Of a stretch of DNA of 64,000 bases, positions 45,854 to 58,510 are shown in pieces (within the stretch, counting starts at the first letter, position 1; each line of letters starts with the position of its first letter). This DNA comes from Riptortus pedestris. Lineage: Eukaryota; Arthropoda; Insecta; Hemiptera; Alydidae. Under the pieces are notes generated by a model. It did no database searches. It had not been told where the DNA came from and saw only the letters and a list, made by a program, of their open reading frames with translations. Made by a program: the position numbers and the translations under genes. The DNA lies in contig CM032230.1 in the NCBI GenBank assembly GCA_019009955.1, positions 128,118,501 to 128,182,500 of the forward strand, in the 5' to 3' direction.

Positions 45854-46479
45854 TTAGCAGACTTCCCCTAAGAAAAATAATCTAGATGGATGTAGATGTG
45901 ATTTTTGTCGGGGCGATCAACTACAAGGTTATTACGTCCTTCCATAGTTTAAAAATAATCTATTGAGGTCGCACTCATGACGCAATTTTGAAAAAAAAAT
46001 AAATCTTAAAATGTCCATCGATCCTACCCTGGAGATGACGAAATTGAGATCGTTCATAACTGTATACATATATAATTTGTCTGTTAACGCTCTAGGGGTC
46101 GCAATTTTTTTCTGATCGTTACCAAACTCGATATTTAAACATCCTATTTAAAAGTAATGATGAGTTCGTCAAAGACTAAAATCGGAACAGTGGGAAGTGG
46201 GTCTAGAGGTGGAGAATTTGGAAAATTCGAAATATCTCCGTTGATATTAGTTGGTTCAAAATATTGTATAAGATTAATCTGGTTGCTAATTGTCATATTT
46301 ATATTTTCTATTAATTGAATATTAACCAAGATATTTCCATATGTTAGTTTTCGGATAACAATAAACAATTTTTGAAGCCTAAATACCAAATATTGTTCTC
46401 ATTGAACTTTTACGTTATGAGATAAATGCAAACATGTGACGCACGTTGGAAATCTGCTTAGTCGACGCTGACGGAATTT
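45854..46479 (+). mobile_element. HINE-like B element with destroyed terminator
   Basis: It has TTAGCAGACTTCCCCTAAGA, about 60 bp of extra DNA, TTGAGGTCGCACTCATGACG, a very short TA remnant, the core, and the B core with AAATACCAAATATTGTTCTC. It ends TTGGAAATCTGCTTAGTCGA, CGCTGACGGAATT. The hairpin has lost its 3' arm, leaving no stem-loop terminator. Confidence 0.8.
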
Positions 46480-46608
46480 CAAGTTTTCCGCTTTCAGTAG
46501 AACCCCATTCCTACTCATTTCAGAATACTAACACGCTGCTATATAACGAACTACTTTCTTCTCAGCTTAACCCATTTCATACAAAATTTTGCCATCAAAA
46601 GACCTTAA

Positions 46609-47012
46609 TTATGTTATTTTATTTATACAGGAGCACCCGCATCTTGGCGATTTGGCTCAAAGTTTCACAATGTAAAATGAAAACAAAAATATAGAAAAAT
46701 AACAAAAAATGAAACAACAAATAAAAAATTAAATACAACAAATAATCATTAAATATTAGTAATAAAGACAATTAATACACATAATAAAGACAACATTTTA
46801 AACGGTTTTAATACAAAAATTATGTTATTCCTATATACTAGTACAATTATATTATTTTCTTATAATTATTATTTATTTAGTTATGTGCCCCATAGCGATG
46901 GTGGTTGGCATTATTAGGATGATATATTTACTCCTTCATGTGCTTTTGTACTTTTGTACTATGGAAAATATTTCTTTAATATCTGATTCTTTCTCATATT
47001 CTCGTTTTGTCT
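46609..47012 (-). mobile_element. LINE1 3' UTR inserted in HINE
   Basis: It starts TTTATTTATACAGGAGCACC, the complement of the LINE1 3' end, and runs to CTCGTTTTGTCTAAAAAC. TTATGTTA flanks it on both sides and is the target duplication. It holds only 3' UTR sequence. Confidence 0.75.
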
Positions 47013-47300
47013 AAAAACTTATGTTAGATACATGACAATTCGTTGTGTCATAACGACACCAATTAAGATTTTTCATACTTGATTCGGAAATGCTTAATTG
47101 ATCTATGTCATACGCGATATTTAACCGTTTCAGTCAACACTATTTGGTGGAAGTATGTTCTTCGGACAATATTTATGTTATTATGAGTCGTAAAATGTTA
47201 TAGAACCAATCGTATTAAACTATAAATGGTGTATAATTGTTATCCTATGCATTTTTTTTGTAACTGCATTAAGCGATTTATAAGTATTTTCTTGTTTTCA

Positions 47301-48099
47301 TTCTATAGCTGTATACTGATCGGTTGTTTTACATAGAAATAGGGAATACGTGTTGAGAGGAGGTCAGAAGTGCCTTGTACCTTATGTGTGGCGAAGGTTT
47401 TCTAGTTTTAGTTTGGTTTGATTTGACACTCATATGAAGTTTTACATTAGTAATAATATCTTCCCATGTATATAGTTAGTAAAGTTTAGATTCTTTTATT
47501 TCATCTGTGGCATGCATTTTATTTTTATTTGATCTATCATTAGAAAAAAATAAAACATTTCGAATCCAGCCATCTAATCTCGTTTTACATTTATCTAAAG
47601 GACACTAAAAATCTAAAAGCTCAAACAGCTCCGTTCTAAAATATTTTGGAATCAATCGTTTCCGTGAAACCAAAAAGGGTTCTGGATCCAGGTTTGGAAT
47701 CACTATCAGATATATATAAGCATATAAATGGCGGTTCGGTTCTCTTTGATATTCAGAGAACATCTTAAGGCCTTCTCGATCCAGATGTGATAGCTGGAAG
47801 ACATCTGTAAACAAATCAAGTAAACATTGGCCTCTTACTCACACTTACACCACCCGATTCTTTATATCTCTCTCTCCGCTTTTGGGTCCTGTTGCCTTTC
47901 TCCATTATCTCGTTCTATCTAGCCCAGTATCTACTTTAGGAACATCAGAGGCTTCTGATAATTTACGGGAGTTTAAAACGTTTATCTGGTTATTTATCTT
48001 AAATATTTATGATTTCTTAAGCCAAAAAATGTGAATTAACACTATCTCTATTATAAAATATAACAATAATAAATGTACATTTGAACGTAAAAAAAAATA
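47301..48099. other. Unassigned DNA
   Basis: The 69-codon minus-strand frame at 47605-47814 has no recognisable domain. No shared repeat was found. Confidence 0.4.
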
Positions 48100-48910
48100 A
48101 AGTGTCATTGCCAATAAAAGGAGATTCAGACCAAAGTTTATTCTTATAAAAACGATACAATCTGTTTTCTACCAGAGCTTGAAACATATTGTGCAGGGCT
48201 TATTATTTGTTGGTCTGTGTATTATCGGGTGTTTTGAATTGTAATTACTATTTATGCTAAATTTCTAAATTATTCTAAAATATGCTACAAATTTCTATCC
48301 CTTTAGGAACTGGCCCCTGCCGCAATCTTAACATTTTTCTTGCAGTATGCAGATATGATCGATCGGTTCCTCCGCTTGTAAGTGTTATTAACAAGAATGT
48401 TGAAATAAATGATATCGTATCATTAAATTAATTGTAATTAAGTGGTACACTTTAATAATAATTATAATAACTACAAAATAAAATTGATAAATGAAATTGG
48501 AAAATAAATTTAATCTCTACCGAAAGTTTTCCTCTTTGTCAATGTAAGGCAAAATATATTCAATTATAATTCTCATTCCTCATAATCAACTTAATATTCT
48601 AATGTATTTTTGCTACATCCGTATTTCTTTTTTTTCATAAACTTTTTGCTTTCTTTATTATAATAATTAAATAATATATGAGGTGGTTCTGGTCAATTAC
48701 CTCCTTTTAAAATTATGCACATTATTAAATTTAACCTATATTGATTAAATGTTGAGCAGTCATAGAGTATGTGTTAGAGTGTTGGCTGTGTGAGTTTTAA
48801 ATCATGTTATATAATGTCATGTCTGTCCATTTTCCGTTAGAAATTTTGATCGTTTCTGATGGTGATTCTTAATTGTGTTGTAGTTGTTGTGAGTTGTATA
48901 AATTTGTTAC
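48100..48910 (-). mobile_element. LINE3 3' end, degraded
   Basis: 48535-48910 aligns with 57690-58070. The minus strand includes ATTTTAAAAGGAGGTAATTG, read as ILKGGN, matching LKGGNWLEPAQIIFNKYNKE of the other copy, but with stops. 48100-48534 is probably its 3' UTR, judged only by position. Confidence 0.55.
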
Positions 48911-49265
48911 TTTTAGGGAGCATAAAATAATTTTTAACAGTATACTACTAATATATCTTTGACGAATTTAGCAAAAATATCCATAGTAAAACTATTATTA
49001 TATTAAATGAAAAATATTAAACGATCCCAAACTGGTCTAAGAAGTTGTGTTATGCAAATTTATCACTTTGTATATTGGTATAGCAGCGTTGATCCAGGAG
49101 GAGTGAAAATTAGTCAATGTGGCCTTTCTAGAATAATGAATTGCTGTAATATTGTAGGAAAACTTAAGGCCATAAATATGAGCCTACATTAGCCACTTCT
49201 TAATAGCTTAGCACCTGTATTTAATATTCCTCTTTCAATACAGCTGGTAAATATACGATTTTGGA
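48911..49265. other. Unassigned AT-rich DNA
   Basis: The 61-codon plus-strand frame at 49007-49192 has no recognised motif. Confidence 0.4.
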
Positions 49266-49491
49266 TGGGTTAGCCTTGTGAGTTAAAGCGTTGGTCTTAA
49301 TTCCCATATCGTAAACCTTGAGTGGCGAGTTCGATTTCCGCCTGGGCAATAGGAATTTCGTTAGCGAAGAACCCATTCAATAAAATCCTTAGTCTCACCC
49401 TGGCTAGAAAAGGGTGGTGACCTGTATGTAACCGGTCTCAATTAGCCATAATAGCAAATTTTGGCCGTTAATAAATAATAATAATATAGAC
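49266..49491 (+). mobile_element. tRNA-derived SINE
   Basis: GGGTTAGCCTTGTGAGTTAA (A-box region), GGCGAGTTCGATTTCCGCCT (T-arm/B-box), CACCCTGGCTAGAAAAGGGT (hairpin) and a TTAATAAATAATAATAATA tail are present. The first few head bases are mutated. Confidence 0.8.
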
Positions 49492-51063
49492 ATGATAATA
49501 ACTATTTTTCGTTTATTGTCATAAAACATACTATAGGAGAGGGAATAAGTAGCTAAAATGTAAAACAGTATATCGTTATTATTCATAAAGTATTGGCATT
49601 TGATGTCGTATTGAAAAACATATATAACAGGTCTTGTTATTAACTTTTTGATTACACTTAAGTTTTAACTCAAGTATTACCTGAGATTGTAATGTTCCGT
49701 CCACTTCGGCTTTCTGTAAAACTAAACTACTATTCAAGCTATTGTCATATATATAAGTGTGTAATTTATTTATTTTTTTTGTCTTGATTACCGACAAGTC
49801 TTAATGTGGAAAAAAAGAATTTAATTCGGTACAGCATTTGAAAAATTAGCTCAGTTTATGCAGTTCCTGCGAATTGACTTTTTAGATATTATTTATTACG
49901 GTATGATATTTTTTATTTTAAATCTACAATATCTTTTTAAAAATTAAATTATTCATCAAGTTTATAATTAGGTTTCATTCGACATAAACTTCTAGTAGTT
50001 TCTTCTGCACGACCAATAATATTCCCACTATTCGATATGTGACAGTACAGAGATTGAAAATTTTTAATCTCATGGAATTGGACATATTCAACTATTGTAG
50101 TTAATGTAGTGAATACTTTGTTGGCCAATATTTAGTTATCCACAGCAATTTTTCTTGTCAAGTGCTGGTCTTTTTAGTCGTTCACCCCTTCTTATTTCCA
50201 GAAAATTATATCTATTGCGAATTTAGCCCTTATTGAGATTCATTCTTTATATAGTGCGTTGCTGGAAAAATGGACTTATCTTGGAGATTCTGAAGAAAAA
50301 CCTCCAGCATACGCTGTACATAATAATTGTAACCTTCGTTGAAAGTACCCCAAAATTTAATTCTTATCTGTTTTATAATAATTTGCATGTAGTTTTTTAT
50401 TAAACAAATACTTTGTCCTTGAACATTTGTGTGCATTGACCTAATATCTTTGACAACTTCTTATTTTACTTTTACACTGCGGTACGATAAGTTATTATTA
50501 CATATATAATATTATAAGTGATGGTTGGAACCTGACCTATGATATTTATCATTTAGCCTTTGAATGCCGAGTTTAGTTAGCTATAAATGGGACAAGCATA
50601 CTGGTCTTACTAAACATTTAATGTCTGCTTAAAATAATTTCATGAAATGATTTAGACTTAGTCGTTTTAACTGAATAAGCTACAATTAAAATCGCATGAC
50701 ACGAGGGGAAAATGACAGATAATTATTGTAAAAGACATATCACGAACTGTTATTACAAATTAAAGAAACTTTTTCTACTTTTCAAAGTCATTAACATAAT
50801 GGGTCATACAATTATCGAATACCTGGTGTTATTTTAACAGCACCGACGTAGTGTTGAGAGGGTCTTTCACTTAAACAAAAAGAGAAACATGATCGAGATA
50901 GAATTTTTAAAATAACAGCAAGTATCACGCACTTTATTAAGAGTTTAAGAATGAGTTTCAATGATATTTTAACAACTTTTTTTTTATCATTGAAACTAAT
51001 TAAAAATATATAGAAGTGAGTGTCATTGAAGTTGAATTAAATTCAGTTAATATGAAGAGAAAA
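49492..51063. other. Unassigned AT-rich DNA with a worn HINE terminus
   Basis: TTAGCTCAGTTTATGCAGTT and CTGCGAATTGACTTTTT at about 49845-49884 look like a decayed plus-strand HINE 3' end. Short frames at 49404-49797 and 50230-50436 have no recognised domain. Confidence 0.4.
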
Positions 51064-51486
51064 AAGTTCGTCGAGCAGGAGCAGCGTTAACTAAGCAGAT
51101 TTTCCAGGCACGTCACTTCAAAATGAACAATTATCTCCAAACTTAAACGTTCAATGAGAACAATATTTGGTATCTGGCTTCAAATAGTGTGCTTCATAAT
51201 ATAACAGCTTATTGTTAATATGGCATGAGAAGGAGTTAATAATCAAAATAGTAAAAGAACGTACATAAAATTTATAAAACTAGACATTTGCAGTAAAATT
51301 GGCTCTATACAATTTTCTAATCTGACTTATAAGAACGGAGATATTTCGAATTTTCGAAATTCGCCCCCTTTCCTACGTGTCCGATTTCAGCCATTCACGA
51401 ACTTGATCTTTCTTTTTTACATAAAACGATTAAATACTGAGTTTGGTGACGATAAATAAAAATTACGACCGCTAGAGCGTTAACAG

Positions 51487-51538
<52 letters not shown>

Positions 51539-51668
51539 TTGAACGGACCTAATTTTCATCATCTCCTGGGTAGGATTGACGGACATTGGATTTTGTTTTT
51601 CGAAAATCGCGTCACGAGTACGACCTCCCCCAAAGGAAGTACGATTTCGCTCAAAGGAAATCTGCTAA
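51064..51668 (-). mobile_element. HINE-like element, B core
   Basis: The 3' end is AAGTTCGTCGAGCAGGAGCA (worn hairpin), then AAGCAGATTTTCC. The B core, the main core, a TA tract (51490-51535) and GGTAGGATTGACGGACATTG follow. The 5' end is disturbed, with two GGAAAT-type repeats ending ATCTGCTAA. Confidence 0.8.
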
Positions 51669-52920
51669 AAAATAGAAATTCGTCGGTCATCACCGAAATC
51701 AGTTTGCTATCATTTGTCAAGCTAAAAAAAAAAAACAAATAACTTTCAGCTGGTGGAACTCCTTATAAAATGGATATACGATTAATATGAAGAAATGCAG
51801 CCCAACCTTACAAATGAGTCAATGTTCATATAGGGTAATTAGAAATTAATGAATTAGAACGAGTTAATAATTAAATTTAATTAAAAATGTTTTATTTTTT
51901 TCAACGCTAATGGAAGAAGGAAAATTTCAAGGAAGTGTTTTGTATGAAAATACTGTTCTTATGTATATGTTTGAAATAAAGAAGGAATTAGTAAGACCAT
52001 TTGGAGAGATAACGGTTGTTGTCTTTGTGAAACAGGAAATGTTCAGAACCAGAGTTTCTATAGCCCAAAAACGATTATGAAAGGAGGAAGTCCTGCTCAA
52101 AGGCCTTTATTATTATTCTTATTAAAAGAAAAATAGCCCCTAGAGATATTCTATCGAATTCCGAGCAGGCGAAACACTCCGAATTGTATAAAACTCAAGA
52201 TTGACCTTATAAAGTTTGTATGAAACCCAAGCAGAATAAAAGAGAAAAAAAAAATATAACACAGTTATTTTATACTATTAAGTAGGGCGGCGAGGAGGTC
52301 TGGAGCAGTTTAAAAATCGCTCCGCTTCCTAGATATTCAGCCTACGTGATCTACATCACGATCTTGGTCCGTTCTTTTAGTTCCGCGCCGCTGATTTGTC
52401 AAAATCATATCAATGGCGAGAAAAGGAAAAAATCAAAAAAAAAAAAAAAAAAAATCTTTTCTTTGAGAGAATGCTTCCCGGCCTGAATGATTCCGACGCT
52501 CCCTCGAAATCCGATTTGAGAAAAGTTAACGGGACGCCATAAATTTGGTTTCAATACAATTTCTATAAGTCTCCCTTCATTTATAATCATCTGACTCAGC
52601 GGGAAACTTTTGAATGGAATCAGTAACAAATAAATAAATTCCTCGTCTTTGAAGTTCCCTAAGTACGTTATTGAATATTAAGAGAGGCGCTCTCTTCTGA
52701 AAAAGAGATGAATTGACCATGGGGCTCGATGTTTGCCAATCACTCAGCGCTTTAATATAAACTGATTAACAAGTAAAAAGATAAATATACATAGGTCTTG
52801 TTAAACGTTTATTTATTTAGTTTGGCAAACGGTTTTACCATTTCTAAATATATTACAATTGATTTGAGAAACTTAAGCTCGCTTATTCTTGAAATGTAAG
52901 GATTCTACTAGATAATTTTA
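51669..52920. other. Unassigned DNA
   Basis: A poly-A tract at about 52434-52454 makes a spurious phenylalanine-rich minus-strand frame (52405-52629). The stretch 52290-52570 is GC-richer without a recognised feature. Confidence 0.4.
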
Positions 52921-53492
52921 TTAGCAGATTTCCCTCAAGGGAAATGAGCTATTGAGGTTGTACTCATGACGGAATTTTCAAAATTTTTCTTCAAAGGTCC
53001 ATCGATCCTATCTAGTAGATGAGGAGAATGAGGTCCGTTCAAAACTGTATATATATATATATGTCTGTTACCGCTCTAGCAATTTTTGTTTGATCGTTAC
53101 CAAACTCGATATTTAGTCGTTTTATGTAAAAAGAAAGATCAAGTTCGTTAACGTCTGAAATCGGACCAGAGGGAGGAGGGGTTTAGAGGGGAGAATTTCG
53201 AAAATTCGAAATATCTCTGCTACTATACGTTGGATGGAAAAATTGTACAGAATCAATCTAATTGCAAATTAAATTTACTATAAATATTGTTATATACATT
53301 TATTCTCTATCTTGAATATTAACCGAGATATTTGCATTTGTATTAAATCTGGGCGGCTAACGGACGACTGACTTTCCCGCCAATAGGTAGTTCGGCCGTT
53401 CCCATAACTGCTCTGCTCTCCTGAAATCTCTCTATTGTAAAACTTCACGTGGGAAATCTGCTTAGTTTACGCAGCCCCTGCGTAACGGACTT
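52921..53492 (+). mobile_element. HINE-like element, A core, complete
   Basis: TTAGCAGATTTCCCTCAAGG, a TA tract of about 7 units (53047-53060), the core, GGGCGGCTAACGGACGACTG (A core), TTCACGTGGGAAATCTGCTT, an intact hairpin and AACGGACTT are in order. It is about 570 bp with both ends. Confidence 0.9.
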
Positions 53493-54203
53493 TTTTATAT
53501 AGAAACAAATTTATAAAAATAAACTTAAGCCAGAGTAAATTTATAATATTTATAAGGCACAGATGTACTATCATGCCTTCGACGAATTTATATGACTGTA
53601 AACAAACTTTTAATGTCCTTTTACACTGGGTAATATAAACGACCATACGTGCAACTTAATTTATTACAACTTATTATTACTGTAACTATTTTTAGTGTAA
53701 CAGAAATCATTTAAAGAATACACTACCATGGCTTTAGTGTGGAACATCGTTAAAAAAATGTGTTACGGATTTCTTTTTGTGTTTGTGTTACCTCAAATTC
53801 ATATTGTATTTTTAAAATTTTTGTGTTTGAATCAGGTAAATATATTCTTCAATATAGACCATATCGCTGCTTTCTTCCGAACATTATAAATTCACTTTTA
53901 ATTAAATAGAATTAATTGAAGTTGAATTTTCTATATATCTAAATAACGGTTGGGCGTTATCTGTTCTAAAAGTGTACAATCTTCCTTGGAATACATAAAA
54001 AGAAAATACTTATAAAATAAATTTTACAATTATTAAAACAGAAGAGCAATAAGAACATATTTCCACTATTATCTTGTTATAATAATAATTATTATATAAT
54101 AATTAATAATCATTGTATGATATAATACTTCTTATTAATGTGATAGACACGTCGCACTCGCATACTCTTTATCCTAGTACTCTAACACCAAACCAAAAGT
54201 AAG
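53493..54203. other. Unassigned AT-rich DNA
   Basis: No gene or shared repeat was recognised. Confidence 0.45.
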
Positions 54204-54250
54204 ATTATTTATTAACATCCACATTTTTGCAACTAAGACTATTTGGGAAA
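54204..54250 (-). mobile_element. SINE 3' end fragment
   Basis: TTATTTATTAACATCCACAT, then TTTGCAACTAAGACTATTTG match the SINE tail complement. The rest is absent. Confidence 0.55.
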
Positions 54251-54656
54251 AGTAAGATTAGTGATTCGGAGACAATTTGTATCAATTTTCGATTTGTAAG
54301 AGACATCTACTAAGTGTAGCATTATAATTTAATTGCTATTAGACACAATCCAACGCCAAATTAAATTATTATATTCAATTATTCCTTATACGAAATAAAA
54401 AATGAAAAAAAAAAAACCCTTGAACCTCTTGTCCGTATTTTAACACATAGCTACAAGGGCTTGCGATTTGTACAACTTGACATAATAGTTTTATGAACGG
54501 TTTTTTGTGAATGCAAACAAATAGTATACTCACATTATAATCTGGTGTTTGACAGCTATTTGATACATATCTAGTTTTATTTTATTATTTTACCTAAGAC
54601 GGAATAAACGGCTACTAAATAAATTAAAATATAAATATTTTTTTCAAATAAAATAG

Positions 54657-55273
54657 TTATTTATTATACGAGTGACGAAAGTAGATCATTTTACAACTCG
54701 AGTGAAACGTTTACCCACACGAGCGAAGCGAGTGTGGTAATTTCACGAGAGTTGTAAATTCTACTTTCGTCACGAGTGTAATATTAATTTTTTTCTGTAA
54801 TCGTGTAATACATGATGAGATCTAACCAGAAATGAACAAAATTAGGATGTTGTGAAGATTATGGTATGTTGTTGGTAGGTTATAAGCATGGTTGTGAAAG
54901 GTTATAAGCATAGTTATAAAACAACTAGTGATGATTGTGAAGTAGTGCAGTTATAAACAAGTGCAGGTTATAAACAAGGAAGGTAATTATTATTATATTT
55001 AAATTTTAAAATATATTGATTATTTCCACCAATAATTCTTTCACATTTCAATTTATTTTGTTATAATAAATTCTTAAAATGTTAAAAAACATTTAAAAGC
55101 ATTTAATTTCCAACTTCAAATTATTTTTTAATTTATACTTATTACTAATTAAGAAGGCAATTCACTTTCTTCACTTGTGAAGAAAATGATTACTTTCTTC
55201 ACTCTATTGCAAAATGTTTCATTTTCTTCACTCATTTCAGTTTAGTAATGTTACCATTATTCAACGATTACAG
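54657..55273. mobile_element. Foldback insertion with ~9-bp target duplication
   Basis: AAATAGTTA occurs at 54650-54659 and again at 55274-55282, flanking about 615 bp. The left 125 bp (54661-54785) form a long imperfect hairpin: GAGTGACGAAAGTAG...CTACTTTCGTCACGAGTG, with ACGAGCGAAGCGAGTG at the tip. TTTTCTGTAATCGT after the hairpin is inverted at the right end (ACGATTACAGAAAA). It encodes no protein. It interrupts a D-type HINE on the minus strand. Confidence 0.65.
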
Positions 55274-55990
55274 AAAAAATAGTTACAAATCGCTTAATGC
55301 TTCAGTTACAAAAAAATGCATAGGATAACAATTGTAGACCATTTATAGTTTAATACGATTGGTTCTATAACATTTTACGATCCGACTCATAATAACATAA
55401 ATATTGTCCGAAGAACATAGAATAGTGTTGACTGAAACGGTTAAATATGGCGTATGGCATAGATCAATTAAGCATTTCCGAATCAAGTATGAAAAATCTT
55501 AATTGGTGTCGTTATGACACAACGAATTGTCATGTATCTAACATAAGTTTTTAGACAAAGCGAGGATATGAGAAAGAATCAGATATTAATGAAATATTTT
55601 CCATAATATAAAAGTAGGAAATAGGTGAGCACATGAAGGAGTAAATATATCATCCTAATAATGCCAACCACCATCGCTGTGGGGCACAAAACTAAATAAA
55701 TAAAAAAAATAATAATATAAAGGTATTAGTATATAGGAATAACATAATTTTTTTATTAAAACCATTTTAAATTGTTGTCTTTATTACTAGTATTTAATGA
55801 TTATTTGTTGTATTTAATTTTTTATTTGTTGTTTCAGTTTTTGTTATTTTTCTATAATTTTGTTTTCATTTTACATTGTGAAACTTTGAGCCAAATCGCC
55901 AAGATGCGGGTGCTCCTGTATAAATAAAATAACATAATTAAGGTCTTTTGAAGGCAATATTTTGTGTGAAATGACTGTTGAAAAAAAAAG
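55274..55990 (-). mobile_element. HINE-like D fragment carrying LINE1
   Basis: Its HINE parts (55274-55541 and 55931-55990) and internal LINE1 match 46575-47300 in reverse complement, including the same insertion point and the same TAACATAA target duplication. Ends are missing on both sides. Confidence 0.75.
55542..55930 (+). mobile_element. LINE1 3' UTR inserted in HINE
   Basis: Sense-strand 3' UTR ends CGGGTGCTCCTGTATAAATA. It is flanked by TAACATAA on both sides. It shares the insertion point with the copy at 46.6 kb. Confidence 0.75.
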
Positions 55991-56204
55991 ATAAAAGATG
56001 AAAAAAGTTATTTTAGTATCTTTTGCTGCTTAACAGAAATAGTAATAGCACGTTAAAAATTGTAATGTCGCTATTTTTTTAATTTAGGGAATGCCTCTAA
56101 AAACCATTTACACATATATGCTGGACGATAATAAAAGCGGAAGAAAAAAATTCTTCTCAGATTTATTTTAATTAGTAGATATACACATGTTAGTGCTTTT
56201 CTTT
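55991..56204. other. Short unassigned stretch
   Basis: It is AT-rich and has no recognised feature. Confidence 0.4.
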
Positions 56205-56315
56205 TTACACCAATAAGGTTAAAATGTAAGGACATTTGTGCAAGATGTGTGTACTATATTTGATGTAAAAAGAAAAAGAAAACGAGATAGAGGGGGGAGA
56301 GGGAGAGAGATAGAG

Positions 56316-56795
<480 letters not shown>

Positions 56796-57395
56796 TTAGC
56801 AGATTTCCCTTAAGGGAAATCAGCTATTGAGGTCGTACTCATGACGCGATTTTCGAAAATTTCTTCAAATATCTATCGATCCTACCCAGGAGATGACGAA
56901 AATGAGTTGCGTTCAAAACTGTATATATATATTTCTGTTAACGCTCTAGCGGTCGCAATTTTCGTTTGATCGTTACCAAACTCGATATTTAACCGTTTTA
57001 TGTAAAAAGAAAAATCAAGTTCAATAATGGCTGAAATTGGACCAGTGGAAGGGGGGATTTTTGAAAATTCGAAATATCTCCATTACTGTATGTAGGATCG
57101 AAAAATTATATAGAACCAATCTTATTGCAAATTAAATTTACTATAAATATTGTACTATACATTTATTCTCTATCTTGAATATTAACCGAGATATTTGCAG
57201 TTGTATTGTGTGTATGGTCGGCTATTTTCGGCACTTTCCGCCGAAAGCTAGTTCGGCCGTTTCCGTAAGTGTTCGTTCCTCGTGAATCGGTTTAGAGTTT
57301 CGTTACTACTACAGTTGTTATTAGGCAGATTTCTCTATTGTAAAACTTCACGTAGGAAATCTGCTTAGTTTACGCAGCCCCTGTGTGGCGGTCTT
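56796..57395 (+). mobile_element. HINE-like element, A-prime core, complete
   Basis: It has a near-perfect 5' palindrome, GACGAAAATGAGTTGCGTTC, a TA tract of only about 6 units (56924-56934), the core, AATCGGTTTAGAGTTTCGTT (A-prime), GGAAATCTGCTTAGTTTACG, a hairpin (GCAGCCCCTGT, one mismatch) and GGCGGTCTT. Confidence 0.9.
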
Positions 57396-58400
57396 TTATT
57401 TTTTTCTTTTCATAATACATTATGAGGAGTTATTTATTTGAATACATGTTCCATTGCCACATGGCATATTGCATGTATTATTATGTTTAAATACATTTTT
57501 ATTTTACAATATATACATCTTTGTCAACTATCTACTTAAATATTATAAGCAAGAAATAAAATAATAAAATACAATATTAAAATAAGTAAGATAATTACAA
57601 ACAAAATTATTAAATTAATTGAAAAAGTAAATAAATACAATAAGAACAAATATCATATCAATTTAAGTTAAACTCAACCAATGTTTAATTTGCGAGTCTA
57701 TGTAAGGTAAATATATTGAATTATAATTCCCATTCCTTACAATCAACTTTACATTCTAATGTATTTTTGCTACATCCATATCTATACTTTTGATGAACTT
57801 AATACGTTCTTTATTATATTTGTTAAATATAATTTGAGCTGGTTCTAGCCAATTACCTCCTTTTAATTTTGTGTTCATTATTAAATTTGATCTATTTTGA
57901 TTTCATGTTGTAGAGTCATAAAGCATATGTATAAACGTTTGTGTTGTCTTGAATTTTATATATCGTTAAATAATGTCGTTTCCATGTTCCGTTAGAAATA
58001 GTGTGCATTTGTGATGGTGACTCTTAATTGTGTTGTAGTTGTGAGGTATACTTGGTATGTATTGGTGTAAGCTGTAAGATTTGTTACATGCCATCCATTA
58101 TCTGTTCCAGTTATGTATTGTGTCGGTACGTAAGTCTTTTTTAATGTATGAGAGTAGTGCGAGGGTGAATTCTGGGTTTATTTTTGTATCCGGTATTATA
58201 ATATCCGCTACTCATGCAATTTCTCTGAGCAAAACGAAATCTTTGTATGGAGAATTCGTCTATGGAGAAAAAAAGTTTTCAACTAAGTACTGCAAAACTT
58301 CTCTTTGAGCCAAGTGAAAATCAAAAGAAGCACTGACGTTGTAATGGCCCTCACATGATATCAAATTTCTCTGCTTCCTCTTTCTTATTATCCTGTCTCA
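57396..58400 (-). mobile_element. LINE3 3' end (degenerate ORF plus 3' UTR)
   Basis: Minus-strand translation with stops gives INPEFTLALLSYIKKDLRTD, IHNWNR, SYSLHQYIPSIPHN, LFLTEHGNDII, FIHMLYDS and LKGGNWLEPAQIIFNKYNKE, then a stop. The W-x-x-x-W / L-x-T-x-H-G / H-x-L-x-x-C-like spacing is that of the region after RNase H in non-LTR retrotransposons. The Cys is replaced by Ser here. 57396-57740 is the 3' UTR. The plus-strand frame at 58081-58308 is its antisense shadow. Confidence 0.6.
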
Positions 58401-58510
58401 CCAGTAGACAGTAAGAACTATAGTCTCTAAAAGCAGGTTTCGAAGAAGAAGATAAACTGCGTCTGTAATGGTGAACTAAATTGAGTAGGATGTGTCGATT
58501 TTTTATTCTT

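Larger units (their letters stand above)
45786..47300 (+). mobile_element. HINE-like D element split by a HINE and a LINE1
   Basis: Pieces at 45786-45853, 46480-46608 and 47013-47300 give the D order: TTGAATATTAACCGAGATAT, CAGTAGAACCCCATTCCTAC, AAAAGACCTTAATTATGTTA, TTAACCGTTTCAGTCAACAC, then AAAATGTTATAGAACCAATC. The 5' and 3' ends are missing. A second copy with the same LINE1 insertion lies inverted at 55274-55990. Confidence 0.7.
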
